DNA from: Triops longicaudatus
Taxonomy: Eukaryota > Arthropoda > Branchiopoda > Notostraca > Triopsidae
DNA: 64,000 bases
NCBI GenBank assembly: GCA_022885665.1
Contig: JAGQDJ010000020.1
Location: 1-64,000, forward strand
Direction: 5' to 3'
The number at the start of each line of letters is the position of its first letter. Positions within the stretch are counted from its first letter, which is position 1. Positions 36,593 through 49,468 of the stretch are shown here, one piece after another. Position numbers and translations under genes: made by a program. Under the pieces are notes generated by a model. It was not told the DNA's origin. It made no database searches and saw nothing but the letters and a program-made list of their open reading frames with translations.

Positions 36593-37834
36593 TTATTTAT
36601 GTCCCAAGTTCGCTAATCCATCAGCGTATTGAAATTCGGGGCTATTTTCATATTCAGACATATCGAGCGCAATTTCACAGCTTTCCTTCACTACACGGGC
36701 CTGATCTTGCAAATATTTCTCTAAAATTGCCACCGCCTCCGGGGTGGCAATCGCTCCCAAAGCTTCAGCGCATTCATGACGCACCATTTCGTTCTCGTTA
36801 TGGTCAGCCAACTTCGCTGCCAGCTGCTGGACACACACCGGGTTCTGAACTTGGCCCAACACGTACCCAATTTCGTGTCGGAACAAAGCAGATTGACAAT
36901 TCAAACCTAAGTAATGAACTCTTTAATCCCTTGGTATATTTTTGATTTATTTATTATTATTATTTTTCATAAAATAAGTTGACGGGGAACTTTACCATCA
37001 GCAAGCGCTAGAATGCTAGCATCGTCTCCTTTGTTGCGTAAAGAGAACATTGCTCGGTACCGCTCGAACAGCGACTTCTCCTCGTTCAGCAAGATATCCC
37101 TCAATTTCGAAGTGTCACTTTCTTTGACCGGAGGAGCAGGATCGACGGACGCGTACGGATTAGATGGCAAATCGGCTTCGTTTTTCGCGCGGTTTTCGTC
37201 CAAAAGCCATTCGATTCGTTGAACAGCCAATTGGCAGGTTTCAGCAACTTCAGGCCGTGGATCTGCGCAGAACTCTCGAAGAACTTCCAAAGCTTCGGGT
37301 TGTCCTATTGCGCCTAAGGCTTCTCCTAAATAATATATTCAAATATTAAGGATTGCAATCTTTGAAATATATAGAAAATATATAAAAAGATATTATAGTC
37401 ACTTTTGCAATGATTAAAATATTTTCTTAGATTTCAATTCGGTCGAAATGAATTTAATTTACACAGAATAGAGTACGGAATAAAATACTTCACAAAAAGA
37501 TGTTGACTAGAATTGGGATTAGAATATTAAATTTACCGGCTTCATGGCGGACCATCGGTTCTTGGTTGGTATCGCGAAGCACTTTAATTAGGGCAGGAAT
37601 GGCTCGGGTTTCTTGCATTTGACCCAAGCAGTAAGCTAGCTCATGTTTTAATAAAGCTGAGGGATCAGTGAAGGCTTGGACGATACCGTCAACGGCTTCG
37701 GCGCCTCCCAAGTTTTTCAGGGTAAATAAGGCCCGGAATCGTTCCTTCAGAGGTCTGTTTTGGTTATTCAACACTCCCGCAATGGCAGCGATTTGCTGGG
37801 AATCTACGGAAACACTGGAGTTGCTTTGCACCAT
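36593..37834 (-). CDS. DOHH: Deoxyhypusine hydroxylase (HEAT-repeat di-iron enzyme)
   Basis: Three exons (37834-37537, 37325-36996, 36906-36593) join to 313 residues (human DOHH 302). The protein is two halves of HEAT repeats. The four His-Glu pairs that hold the di-iron centre are present: LLKHELAYCLGQ and MVRHEAGEALGA in the first half, LFRHEIGYVLGQ and MVRHECAEALGA in the second, joined by an acidic linker (NRAKNEADLPSNPYASVDP). DOHH hydroxylates deoxyhypusine on eIF5A, the second step of hypusine formation. Start ATG lies in CACCATGG on the opposite strand. Nothing looks damaged. Confidence 0.95.
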
Positions 37835-38923
37835 GGTAGTGTTTAAGTTGACTGGAGTTATGTTTCAGATGGTTCCGTAAGATAAAAGTTCGAATTCTAA
37901 ACAATGTTTTCCTTACGTAACTCGCAGCCTAATACCATGCTTTCAGAACCTGCAAGATTCGATAGGAACCGCGACCTGATGGTGGTGCATTGCGGTGATG
38001 GGCGAACCGCGACGAGATTAACGTGAAGTGGTAATTATGCGTCAATATCATGAGTAATTTGGTTTTGTAGTTCTTTAACGCTCATGTAGTCTCCCTTAAA
38101 GGAGGTTTCACTTAGCAGGAGTTGAACTAAAAGTGGAGCAATGGAACGATTAAGTAGGAAAAGAAGGAGAATGCGCTGTCTTAGAGGGACGGGACAATGT
38201 GGACACTTTTTGTGTTCTTTATTTTTCACTTCACGGAAAGGCAAAACTCAGGCCAAAATAGCACTCGTTAGACGAACTCATGCTTTGGCTATCAAGTGAG
38301 ATAATTAAGCGCCAAGAAGATGAAAAATAAGACCAAAAGACCATGAAACTTTGAGGCTCTTTCGACTGTACAAAATGAGACGCTGGGCTTTGACATTCGG
38401 AAGCCGACAGATCTACTTTCAAGTACATGGTAGATTTGGAAAATATTTATGGAAATTTACTGGTATAATTCAAATTGATAATAGAATTGTTATAGCACTC
38501 TACCAAAGTGAAAATACGTTTTTCCGTTAATGAAATCCGCTAACGAAAATTAGCCTTGTTAAAATCAAAGTTTTTTCACGATTTATAACAACGATGTGAA
38601 TTAAACTCTCGAGATTAAAATCTAACGCTGTATTTCAATGACTATCAATAAAATTCATGCTCAAAATGCATCCAAAAAACGGGCGTAAGGTATATTCGAA
38701 AAAAGAAAGCAATTCTTGCATAGGCGGTTGTAGAGAGTGTTCAAAACTTTTCTTTTTTTTCTACTCTTCCACTCCTCTCGAATTCAATCAGGCAGCACGA
38801 GACTCGACTGTTCCTATAACACTAGAGGACGGCTGCGTCAAAACACGCACAGAACCTTCACAGATTCCTTTTAAGTAAGTGAGCCAGGTAAATCCCCGCC
38901 CCATTCCTCTCCCCAAATCCTCT
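37835..38923. other. Intergenic interval, DOHH upstream region and FYCO1 3' flank
   Basis: No coding exon is recognised in 1.1 kb. TTTATT at 38218-38223 is a possible FYCO1 poly(A) signal on the minus strand, about 700 nt past its stop. Confidence 0.4.
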
Positions 38924-41900
38924 TCAACCAGTGTCGGACGTTTCTTCCTTGCAAGATTCATCCGCTTTAGATACCGACAATTGATACGTAATCTTTTTGG
39001 CCAAATATCGTGAAAGACTGTTATCGAAGAAGAGACAATATGTCCCCGGTTTCTGGCAAGTGAGCGAACCTTCCACCGATTGCAAGTGGGACGTCACGTG
39101 AGTAGTTTCCACCAAAATTCGGTTCTCCTCCTCGTCTTCCGTACACTCATAAACCACAGAAAACGCCAGACTCTAAAAATAATTTTTTTTACCAAAACAT
39201 AAATAAACGCAATTTTTTTTAAAAAAATAAACAAAAATAAAGTCACGTAGTACAATAAACCAAAAGAACAAAAAATAAGAACATGATAAAAATAGAACAA
39301 AATTATCTTACTAGAAAACAAACAACGTTTAGGCTTTATTAAAGAAAAGTATTTCAAGGAAACAATGTGCAATTTAGAATGCAAAATATATAAAGTTCGA
39401 AACGAAATAGATTAAAAAGAATTGTGTATACTTTTGGCTCTGTCCGGAATTCCCAGTGCAAAACGATTCCGGACACGTCCACAGCGATAGGTACTTTGTA
39501 AACCATTCCAGCATTCACCCAAGCTTCCCCGATTTCCTCGCAATCCTCAATTTCTTTAACGGTCCGTAACAGGCTACACGTTACCTCACTGTCACCATCA
39601 TCAAGTTAATAATTAATTTACGGAAATTATTATTTTACCCAGGCTCAAATTGGCCTCTGACTAAAGGCGATTGTGCGTAAGGACTAGATTCGGATAACGA
39701 CCGCGTAATTTCTTCATCACTCAGGACCGCAAAAGTTCCTTCGTTCGTTTCTGGCATGTTTCCCGCTTCCATGCACAGCATGTGACTAGTGGTCGGCGGT
39801 GACGACACGGAAGACGAATTTGGAGACGAATCTAAAAGTACCAGTCACGAAACAATATATTTCGGATACGCAGAGATGCGCATATGCAGGAAAACGCAGA
39901 AACTAAACGAATGCGTGAAAAACTACTAAAACGTAAAAAAGTGAATCATACACAAACTCATTCTTAAACTTTATTTTAAACTGTTAATTTTTCTAACATG
40001 CATTTTTTGTCTTTACTATTTTCAAACAATGTCTTAATCTTTTTATTCATTTTTTTTATTTTATTAATTATTTACTTTTTCTTTTTAGAATCACACTTGA
40101 TGCCGTAATTACCTGACTGGAGCAATTCCGAGCTTTCTTGCTGTTCTTGACCGTCACCCACGTCACTATCTTGGCTAAAAGCTAAAGCACTGGTTTCACA
40201 ACCAATATCCCGATGCACGATGAAACACTCATTGCAAACGCGAGCTCTTCGACTAGGCAAACACAAAAGAGTTAAACACACATTTATTACCCGAATTTTA
40301 GTGAAGCTTTACTTGCTAGCCGCGGTCATAATCCAGTTATCCGCACATCGGTGACAAAAGATTCGTCCGCAGAGACGACAGTGATGTTTGCGCAGCAGAA
40401 AGGTGAAGGTAACGCGACACGCCAAGCAACACGAGACTTCATGATCTGGTATCCACATATCCGAAGCTTGAACTCGCTGAAGGTGCAACAACCGATCAGT
40501 CCGTTGCCACAACATGTCTTTTTCTCTAAAAAAAAAAATAAATAAATACACAAATAGCAAAATAAATTGATGGAAAAAATAAATAAAATAAAATAACTAA
40601 AATTCCCTGATATAAGCTTTACTTGATAAGTTTAATAATCTTATGTCGCAGCTGGACAGATTCATCGCGCAATAGTGTGACTTCACTCTGGAAATCGGTT
40701 TCTTTCTTGCTCCAATCCGTTCTAATCGCCCGCAGCTCTTCGTCTACCTTCTTATTCGTCACCCGTAATTCGTTCAATTCGGCCGAGCACTAAAAAATAT
40801 TGAGTAATGACAATAAAAAACATACCAACAATATAATCGTAATAGTAACAATTCATAACTATGATTTATTAAATTAAATGATACTTTAATAACCATTTAA
40901 CCTTTTCTTTCTACAGTGTGGTCAACAATGAAAGGCGGTTATTGCAACAATTAAGTTTTCATACGTTTCTCTTCGAAATTCGCGCCTTTCCTGACCCCAA
41001 TGCGCCCATCTACAAAAACCCATAAGCTATAACACGGGCAAAGGTATCAAAGTTTACTGGGCAACTTTGAACACCGAATACCGCTTGTGGGCGAAAAGCT
41101 GTGACTGTTTTGGTTTAGCTGACAGAAAGCCTAGCCTATGAGCTATTCTGTGAGCTACCTTTCTGGACGAAACGGAGCTTCTAACTGCCATAGTTGTCTC
41201 ATGGCCGTGAATTTGTCTTCTAAAAAACAAAAAAAATTGGACCAAAGTGGGCGGTGGCCTACAAAGGTTGCAGACCACTACAGAGCCTGAAGAAAGTGAA
41301 ACCTTACTTCTTTCAATTCCTGGCTCAAGCCTTGGCATTCTTCTTCCCGGGTGGCCAATAAGGATCGCATGGTTTCCATTTTGGCGGCAGATTCGGTGCG
41401 TTCAATGTCCCGTTCTCGCTTCACTTCGGCTAAAAGTTGCTCCAGTTCCTTGACGAGTGCGTTTTGCTTCTCCACGCGTTCTTCCAGTACTCGGAAAATG
41501 TCCTGATGTTCCTTGTATGCCTGCAGCAAAGGCAGGTACATCTGTAGTAAGCCACGTGCCAAATTGGCATCACACGTTTTGCAACAGAAAACCAACAACA
41601 CACACCAACGCGACACAACAAAGCAAAAGAAAGAAATACGTGTGCCCGCTACTCCGTACACAGTCGCCTTACTTGCGCCGTCTGCTCATACTCCAACGTC
41701 TGGGTCGACAACTGGAACTGCAACGTTGAGATTTCTTCCTTGAGTGACCGCACTTGGTCGCAGAGATCTTTTTCCCGCGCTTCGAACGCTTTAATGTGTT
41801 CCTCGCTCGTCTGTGAAAGAAATGTGCAATGTGTTAAAACTTTGACATGTTTGATTTTGTCTACTGTTAGTGTTGTCTGCATGTTGTTTAGCAATGTTAT

Positions 41901-44900
41901 TCATCTGTAACCACCAATGCGGTTCAACAATCAACGTGTTTCTAAATTCAACAATGGATGCGTTTCAAGTTGAATTTTCCGCAACAAATGCATTCTAGGT
42001 CTCAACAATGCGAAGTCGTACTCAATTAGCACATGCAATCTCCCAACGGTCCAAACTTGCAAGTTAATCCAATTTACATCAATCAGTCTCATTAGTGTCA
42101 ACAATGCTCATAGCCCAAACCACACACACACATTGTTGCTTCGCCAGCCCTTCAAACCTGTTTATCTTCGTCTTTTTCGCGCTTAACTCGGTCCAGCTCA
42201 GCCTTCAAAACTTTCAAGCGCAAATCCAAAGTTTTCAATTGATCGCTAATTAGCCGTTTTTCCTGTTTCAGTGCGTCCACGCGTTGCGGCAATTGATGAA
42301 TCATCAAACTCAATGATTCGTTACTACCACACTCGCGTTGTGCCACTGCGTTTTCCAGCGTATCTCCCTTGCAAGCCAGCTTGAAGGCGGGGCTTGCAGA
42401 AGCCAGCCTTGTGGGTGGCAACGGAGGCGGGGCTGGGATCGAAGTAGGTGGGGTTTGCCCTAAAATCGTGTTTTCTTTCAAATTTTCGGGTAATTCTCGC
42501 AATTCTGGCGCATCTTCCCGTTCTTCATCCTCATTTGGCTCGCTAGCCCCGTAATGCTCATGCAACTGGGCCAATTTAGCCGCGAGGTTAATCGAGCGCG
42601 TGGTACTCGACATCAATTTGCTGTACAACAATCGGCTCTGTTCTTCTAGTGAACGTAAACGCAAACCCCGTTCATCTTCTTCGCTTTCTTCCTCGCTGGA
42701 GGCGCCCAGATGCGCATTTTGCGCCTCTATGTCCGACACGAGGTCAATGGGCGGTAACTTGCGCTTCGGTTTCGCGCCATTGGCCGCCGGCATGGCATCT
42801 TCTTCCAAAACTCCGCCCACATCTTCAGCAATGTCTTCCAAATCGGGAACAGGATCTAGGGGCGTTACCGTGCTGGCTTTACGCGCATCAAAATCGTCCC
42901 TAATACTCTGCCATGCTTGTTCTGATTCTTCGTTCTTTTCGCGAATACTTGCCCATTTCTGCCGCCAGGTTTCCAATTCTTCCTTCAAACGGTTCAAATA
43001 CTTCCGTTTTTCGGATAACTCGTACCGTAACACGCATTCAGACGTGTGTAACTGCCCGTGTTGCATCTTAAGCTTCGAAATAAGGCTCCACGTTTTGTTG
43101 AGTTCCATGGTTACAGTGGACAAGCGGCGTTCTTGCAAACTAACTGCGTGTTCTAATTTCGCATTTATTTCTTTCAGCTTCAAAAGCTCGCAACTGAGCT
43201 GACGTTTCTCGATCACAATGTCCCGAACTTGCAAGAAAGTCTTTGAATTTTCTCGACTATGCAACGCTATAGCTTTATCCCATTCTTCATCTTCTGACAC
43301 TTCCGTTAGATGGCGAAGTAAGTCTCGAATAAGCTCCAGTTCCCCGTCAAGTTTTTTGTTGCCGTCCAACGCATTTACGAGATCGTTCTGCAATTTCTCG
43401 ATAATTCGCTGCTGGTTGTCAACGAGCTCTTGCGCAGTGGATAACTGCGTCGTTATAGCTGCGCATTTGGCGTCAGTGGCCTGGTACAATCGTTCTTTCT
43501 CTGCTAGGGCCGTTTCGAGATTATTTTTCTCCGTGGACCATTTCGAGTGCAACTCATGCGTAGCTGCTTTGATGTCTTTGAGTTGCGCGGACCATTTCGC
43601 TCTTTCTTCAGAAAACAATTTGTATTCTTCGATTTGTTGCAACGTTTGGGAGATTTGCGCGACTTGTTGACGCAGGTCGCGGACCTCTAGGTCGCGGATA
43701 GCGAGCATTTGCCGAGAAAGCGTGGCCGCTTCTTTGAGACTGTTGACTTGCACCTCGTACATCTTGCATTGTTCTTTGCCCGACACCAGTAAATCACTCA
43801 CCTGTTGCAATCTAGCGCGCAAGTCGTCGCGCTCCGCTTCAGTGGTCGCCAGTCGAATGCTGAGCTCTGCGTTCATCCGCTCCAAAGCTTCGGTGTTGTT
43901 ATTGCTCGACGGGGCTTCGTTCTGGTAGGCAGACAACCGATCCTCCAGTTCGGCCACTTTGGTTTCCAAACCTTCTTTTTCCTCCGCAGCATCCTTTCTA
44001 ACCTTTTAAACCACAACACTGTTAATTTGGTTTTAAAAAGCGTAAACACATGTAGCTCATCAACTTAAAATACGATTTTCAACGATGAAACTGATGAACA
44101 CTCGATATCAGAATGCCAAATAAAATAAAAAGAGAAGTCATAAAAAAAGAGAAAAATAAAAAAAAAAATAGAAAATTAAAATAAAACATAAAATAAAACT
44201 TAAAAAATAAACTAAAAATAAAGAAAATAAAGCATTTAAAAAATACAATAAAAAAGAATAGAAAAACCATCCCATTTTGTATTTTTTTTTTAGTTTTTAA
44301 CCGACAAGCAATAATTTGAAAATAAGCTCTCGCTGACTAAATTAATAGTCCGATACATAAATCCAATAAAATAAAAACACATAAAAATTGAACTTCTTAC
44401 AAAAATAAGAAGCTACGAATAAAAAAGCAAAAAAAAAAAATGCGGAAAAAGCATAAAAGAAGTTAAAATCCAATTTAACTTTGGGTTATTACGATTCCTG
44501 TAGCACGTAATAAGTTTATTTAATTGTACTTTATTCTCAAAGTTTATTTACTCACTCCGTATTTCACTAAATTTCGTGGTTGTATTGACAACGGCGCAAC
44601 AATGTATTTCCATAACGGCGTTTGAACAGATAGTGAGAAGCGTTTTCTTGATAAGAAATTAGTTGCAAATTTTCGTTAAGAAAATGTGCAACCTAAACCT
44701 TTTGTTAACTTGTTTGTCGAACAACACATTACTATTCAAAAGTTTGCGCCAAAAGAAAATAAAGTATTTAGCATGTAAATATGCTTAAGATCAACAAAGA
44801 AATACGAGCTATCTGCTGCTAAGCTTCGCTTCCTATTTGTCCCATTTCAATGTTTGACCTATATAACCCTTTTCACAATTTCCACCCCCCGTCGAAAACG

Positions 44901-47900
44901 AACCCTTCCAAATGCTAGCCAAAGCTAATGAACCAAGCAGTAGAAACTGTACGCGACGATTATGTTTACAAAAACAATTTTCTCCACGTTGCGTTATTTT
45001 TTGTTTTTCTTTACTTTTAAACTTTTTTATTTTTCTTTATTTTCATGTATTTATTTATTTTTTGCTGTGCAGCGTACAGTTTTGGTTTCTGCTGCTGACT
45101 ATAACGTTTATATAGACACGGCTTTGTATAATTAACACAGGTCAAGTTGCGCAGACTTAAAAAGACGTCTGAGAATGTCCTTACGTACGTGGTAACGCTA
45201 ACGTACACCGAACTCGTGCTTTTGTGTTTGCACCGGTTCCCAAGCACACTAAATGTATTTACGAATTTACTGCAAATATTTAGGCTTGTTCGATTGCGTA
45301 CTTCTAATATTAAAGTATCCCGCCTTGGTTCAAATGCTGCAAAAGTCCACATAAATGTCATTATCGACCAACGACAATGAAAACTTATTTTAAACAATAT
45401 AAATTATTCGGTTCAGTTTACTTACAGCGTAAAAAAATACTTGAAATCTGCAAATCTACGCCTGCTTGATCTTTGCGATTTTCTCGTCACCAAAGTTGAC
45501 GAGATAAATTCGTAATTTTTTAACTTAACTTCTTATAGACACAAACAAAATACAATTCAAAATGACCAAATCAATAGTCATGACATAAAAAAGTCTCACA
45601 CGTCTTACTCATAAAAATAACAATAGGGCAACAATAGTTATTTGTTAAAGTGAAAGGTACAAGATAACGTAAGCAAAATGGCGGACACGTAGTTCCTATT
45701 GCCTCGATAGATGACACTAATGAATTCAGTAAAGAGTCTATACAGTCTTTACCAAATTATGTCTTGAACAGCTAGATAGTTCGAAATCTTGCCATTAGAC
45801 GCTAAAACACTGGAAGGCGCCATAAGGCTCCGCTGAGATTCCCCTCGTGCCTCCCTTGCTTTTCATTCTTTGTCGACATGAAAGGCTTGCATTTGTTAGC
45901 GTCTAATGGCAGATTTGTAGTTTCCACGGCTTCGATAGATGACACTAGTGAATTTGGTAAAGACTATACTCTTAGGTATTCACTCCAACTATTTGATTTT
46001 CTTGACAAAAGTGCTGCGATTTCATAATTATGTCCATTAAAGTCTTAAGGAGCAAAAGTTCGTAGGGAAATGTGTGGTTCTTATATTAATTAAAGCAGAA
46101 ATGGTCCAGTTCATTCTTGCACATTCGCCTGTTGAAAAATTCATTATTAAAAATATCCATAAGCTTACTTGCGCTAAGACACGTTCCAAATCCGCCACTT
46201 TATCTTCCAAAACCTGTCTCTCCTCACCCAGCGTGGAAACACTCATACACAACGACGTTTTCACGCCTTCTACCCGGGCCAACTCGAGCTGCAATTGCTG
46301 CACTTGCTGCTCCATGTCTGGCTCGCCACTGGACGCGCCCGTGTCATCTCCGCCGTTCTCACTGCTTGCCATGAAATCACGCGGAAACGAAGAACTCAGA
46401 CTCTGCAGTAACGCACACGCATTAAAAACAAAAAACGCACCAAATTTAGATTCACCACCCTCTCCACCCCCTCAGACGCTTCACCAACCCCCCTTGACCT
46501 TTGACCCCGTATTTTGGTAATTCACTCAATCTCGTTAAAGCCTCCGAATGCGGCCTAAACTGCTTTTTCCTGCCAGTTCACTCGTCCTCAATGGCCAGGT
46601 CAATGCAAGAAGAACCTCCCTGAAAGGCCATTTACCCTCTTTTCTCCAGCGATTAACCCCAGCAAGATAACCACCCCAACTCTGACTCAAAGCTTCCAGC
46701 ACTACGGAAACTGAACATACCTGAGGCGTTGAAAACGAGAAACTGGACATCGACAGCGTCCGACTGGGCGTTGATGCTCTCCACGAAGGGGGCGTGCCGT
46801 AAATTTTCCTATTAAAAAATCACAATAAAAAAATCAATTAAAAAATAAAAAATATAGAAAAATTAGGACATAAAAAATACATAGTAAATTATAGGAAACA
46901 CCTAAAAATACGGCAATTAAAAGTATATAGAAAACTCTAGAAAATAGAAAATATATTGGAAAAATAGAAAAAATATTTACAAAAATTATAGAAAAATAAA
47001 AAAATCTAAAAATTGTGGAAAGTAGAAAATAGTATACAGAAAAATTTAGAAAATAAAAAATACAGAAAAAAATATTTAGGAAATCTAGAAAAAAAACTAG
47101 GAAATAAAAAATACGAGTAATTAAGATATATTAAAAAATAGAAAAATTACAGAAAAAAATACAGAAAATAAAGAATTGCTGGAAAAATTCAAAAATAATT
47201 AGGAAATAGAATTTCCCCACGCGTGGCAACACACCAAAACCGGGTCAAAAATGCGTCTACCACGTGACAAACTCGGAACCGGTGCCAACGACGCTAAACA
47301 CGCTTCCAACAACGCTTAGCAACACTTGGAAATAACGCAGAGAAAAAGTACAACACAAAGTTTGGTGGGTCAAACAATTAGTTACAGGATGAATCACTCG
47401 TTTACGGAGAATAACAGAAGGGCAAATGATAGGGTGGTGTGCAATTCGGAGTTACATGCGCTTTAGAGCGGTACAGTAGTGAAATGGACTCAGGGAAGTT
47501 AATTTTAGCCGTGGCTGGCTAAGAAAAACGAAGCCGGGCATGGTTATTTCAGGGCAACAGCCCAGACCCTGGCCTTTGGAGGCAGGGGGCGGGGCTAAGG
47601 GTTGCCTTGACCAGAGAAAGTGATCTTTGTAGGGTCAAAATTTGGGTGATTTTACCTGGCGAAACTAGGGAAGGCGACGTCGAGGTCGTACCCGGTCGGC
47701 GCCAGGTCAAATTGCACGGCCGAGAGATCATAAAGAGAAGATACGATGGTGGCTGCGAGTTGGCTGTGCAAAACAGCTGCGTCGGGGTGGTAATACTCGG
47801 TGGTAGCGGGCACATCGGACAAGCATTGTTGGAGCGTATCGGCCAAGCATTGGTGGACCAAGCAAAAGCGGAGAAAAGCGCGCCCTTTGCCTGCGGCTGT

Positions 47901-49468
47901 TTTGAACTAGAACGTACACCATGACAACAACGAACACTTTTGACGATAAGAGCGAACAAACGCGAAAGGACAAATACACGAACAGCGCTGTTCATTCTTC
48001 TTTAACTTTGTTGTCTTGTCTTCAATTATATTATTTACCATTTTAACGTGACTCAAAGTTTTATTTTGTTTTAAATCTATCACTAGTTAATTTTGGGAAA
48101 GCGAAACGAATATTAGCAAGAACTGAAATATGGGAAGATGTCGGCGACCAGAGAGAGCTGAGCTTGATTTTTTTCTCTTACGTCAAATGTATAGGTTAAA
48201 TTTGAAGGTTTTGTTTATGATACAAATCTTTCACTATAGATTGACAAGAAAAATAGAGAAACTTTCATTTAACAGACTTAGGTATTTTACAAACAAGGAG
48301 ATGGGGTGTACATTGAATTTGATTTCTAGTAAGTTTTACAGTAAATGAGTATAAATCTTTAGTTGAAAAGGTTTTTGGTTCTATCAGTATTGCTCGTTGT
48401 ATTAATTATTTTGTTTCCTGTTAAGTATTTCTTTGACACTTTACTTAATATGTTTTCTTGATTCCTCATTGCGTCGTATTTTTGTATTCTATTTTATTTT
48501 TAAAAGAATTACCTCGCTGACTGATTTGACAAATTTGATTCCATCCCGTGCGCTGGTTTTGTGCGCCACGAGGCAACGACAAAAGTAATCCCAGTAGGTT
48601 TTCTTGCCGCTGAGCAGGCCGGATTTCTCTAAGGACGACAGATAAGGAGGATTAGAAAAGGGAAAGTTGAATGACTCGAATATTTTTTTCTTTTTTTCAA
48701 GCTTACCTTTAAGTCGGTGCTGTAGGAGGAATTCTAGTTTGGCGCAAAAACGGTGGAAGACTGAATCGTCGTCAGTGATGTGCACTTGAGATTCCTGGAA
48801 CTCTTGCTGCATTTCGCGGACGCATTCTGATGAAACAATGAACATTGCGTCAGAAAAATTTGTATTTACATGAAAATCTGTTTAAACAAAGGAATAGATC
48901 CTACGCATGTTATTTGACTTTGCCGTAGAAACGCGCACAAAATTACAAATCACTCATTCTTATTAATTTTCCCTGTATTTATACCCTGTTAATTCCGTGT
49001 TTAACACAGGCAAGGTTACAATATCCTACGAGATAAAAATGATTAATTATTCGAGCATTTTCTTAAATTGCTAAGCTAAGTTAGTGAATAATCACAACTT
49101 AAGGTTCATGGCTGTAAATTAGGATTCCTTTTTTGATTATCTATAGAATCTAAGACTCAAAACCGTCTAATTCTGTCGTTGAAAACTGTCAGAGCAAATT
49201 ATTTTTAATCTTGAACACAGTTGAATCAGGATTTGCTTCATTCTTACAACTGAATAGGTTTTCATTGTTGAGAAACGGTAAACTATGCGTGAATTCCTGG
49301 GTGAATTTGTTTTTCATTGTTGGACGCAGCTTCGAAGGATGAAAAAATAAAAATTGGGGGAATAATTCGTATAATAAATAAGGGAATATTACCTTGTAAG
49401 TCAGCTGTGCACCGTTCTAAAATTGCGTATTGGGATTTGATATTGATTGCGCTCATTTTCTGAGCCAT
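38924..49468 (-). CDS. FYCO1: FYCO1: RUN, coiled-coil, FYVE and GOLD autophagosome transport adaptor
   Basis: Fifteen exons (49468-49393, 48826-48707, 48628-48513, 47906-47656, 46808-46721, 46402-46169, 44002-42158, 41810-41673, 41541-41308, 40789-40623, 40525-40313, 40252-40113, 39831-39639, 39588-39432, 39172-38924) join in phase to 1406 residues (human 1478). Order: RUN domain (1 to about 187; KGRAFLRFCLVHQ), long coiled coil (about 218-1089, more than half in one 1845-nt exon), FYVE zinc finger (WIPDHEVSCC, RKHHCRLCG, ARVCNECF) with the PI3P-binding signature complete, an LC3-interacting region (GTFAVLSDEE), and a C-terminal GOLD domain. The family links autophagosomes and late endosomes (LC3, PI3P, Rab7) to kinesin for movement along microtubules. 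GOLD and LIR distinguish it from RUFY proteins. Divergent from OMA1. Confidence 0.93.
39711..39740 (-). other. FYCO1: LC3-interacting region of FYCO1
   Basis: Codes for EGTFAVLSDEEI, about residue 1241. It has the aromatic-x-x-aliphatic core (FAVL) with acidic residues on both sides, placed between FYVE and GOLD as in vertebrate FYCO1, whose LIR core is FDII followed by TDEE. Confidence 0.75.
40985..41240 (+). repeat. Dispersed repeat family R, copy 3
   Basis: Lies in a FYCO1 intron. Shares ACCCATAAGCTATAACACGG, AAAGTTTACTGGGCAACTTTG and GGAGCTTCTAACTGCCATAG with the copies at 21029 and 24455, same orientation. It carries no MITE. Confidence 0.6.
41811..42157 (-). other. FYCO1 intron with clustered CAACAATG motifs
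   Basis: A 347-bp intron holding CAACAATG at about 41944, 42004 and 42099 and its reverse complement CATTGTTG at about 42131, plus a near match (CAACAATC) at about 41924. A short CA repeat lies at about 42120-42132. Confidence 0.6.
44003..46168 (-). other. FYCO1 intron (2.2 kb) with MITE copy B
   Basis: No exon is seen. An A-rich low-complexity block spans about 44140-44270. The MITE and its extra right-end fragment are at about 45684-45965. Confidence 0.6.
45684..45965 (+). mobile_element. MITE copy B (45744-45965) preceded by a partial right end
   Basis: The full copy runs from AGTCTTTACCAAATT at 45744 to AATTTGGTAAAGACT at 45965 (222 bp) and matches copy A along its whole length. Directly before it, 45684-45740 matches the element's right end again (TCGATAGATGACACTAATG, GTAAAGAGTC), so the locus carries one complete element and one half element head to tail. 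Confidence 0.7.
46809..47655 (-). other. FYCO1 intron with A-rich low-complexity block
   Basis: 46800-47200 is dominated by irregular AAAATAGAAAAAT-like units. No exon or element is recognised. Confidence 0.6.
47907..48512 (-). other. FYCO1 intron between RUN exons
   Basis: A 606-bp intron splitting the RUN domain. No other feature is recognised. Confidence 0.6.
48827..49392 (-). other. FYCO1 intron 1
   Basis: A 566-bp intron. Two CATTGTTG motifs occur at about 49263 and 49315; otherwise no feature. Confidence 0.6.

Noticed and set aside
42600..43670. Plus-strand open frames of 200 and 150 codons in the FYCO1 region
   Set aside because: They lie antisense to the coiled-coil exon, whose Leu/Glu/Lys codons rarely make antisense stops.
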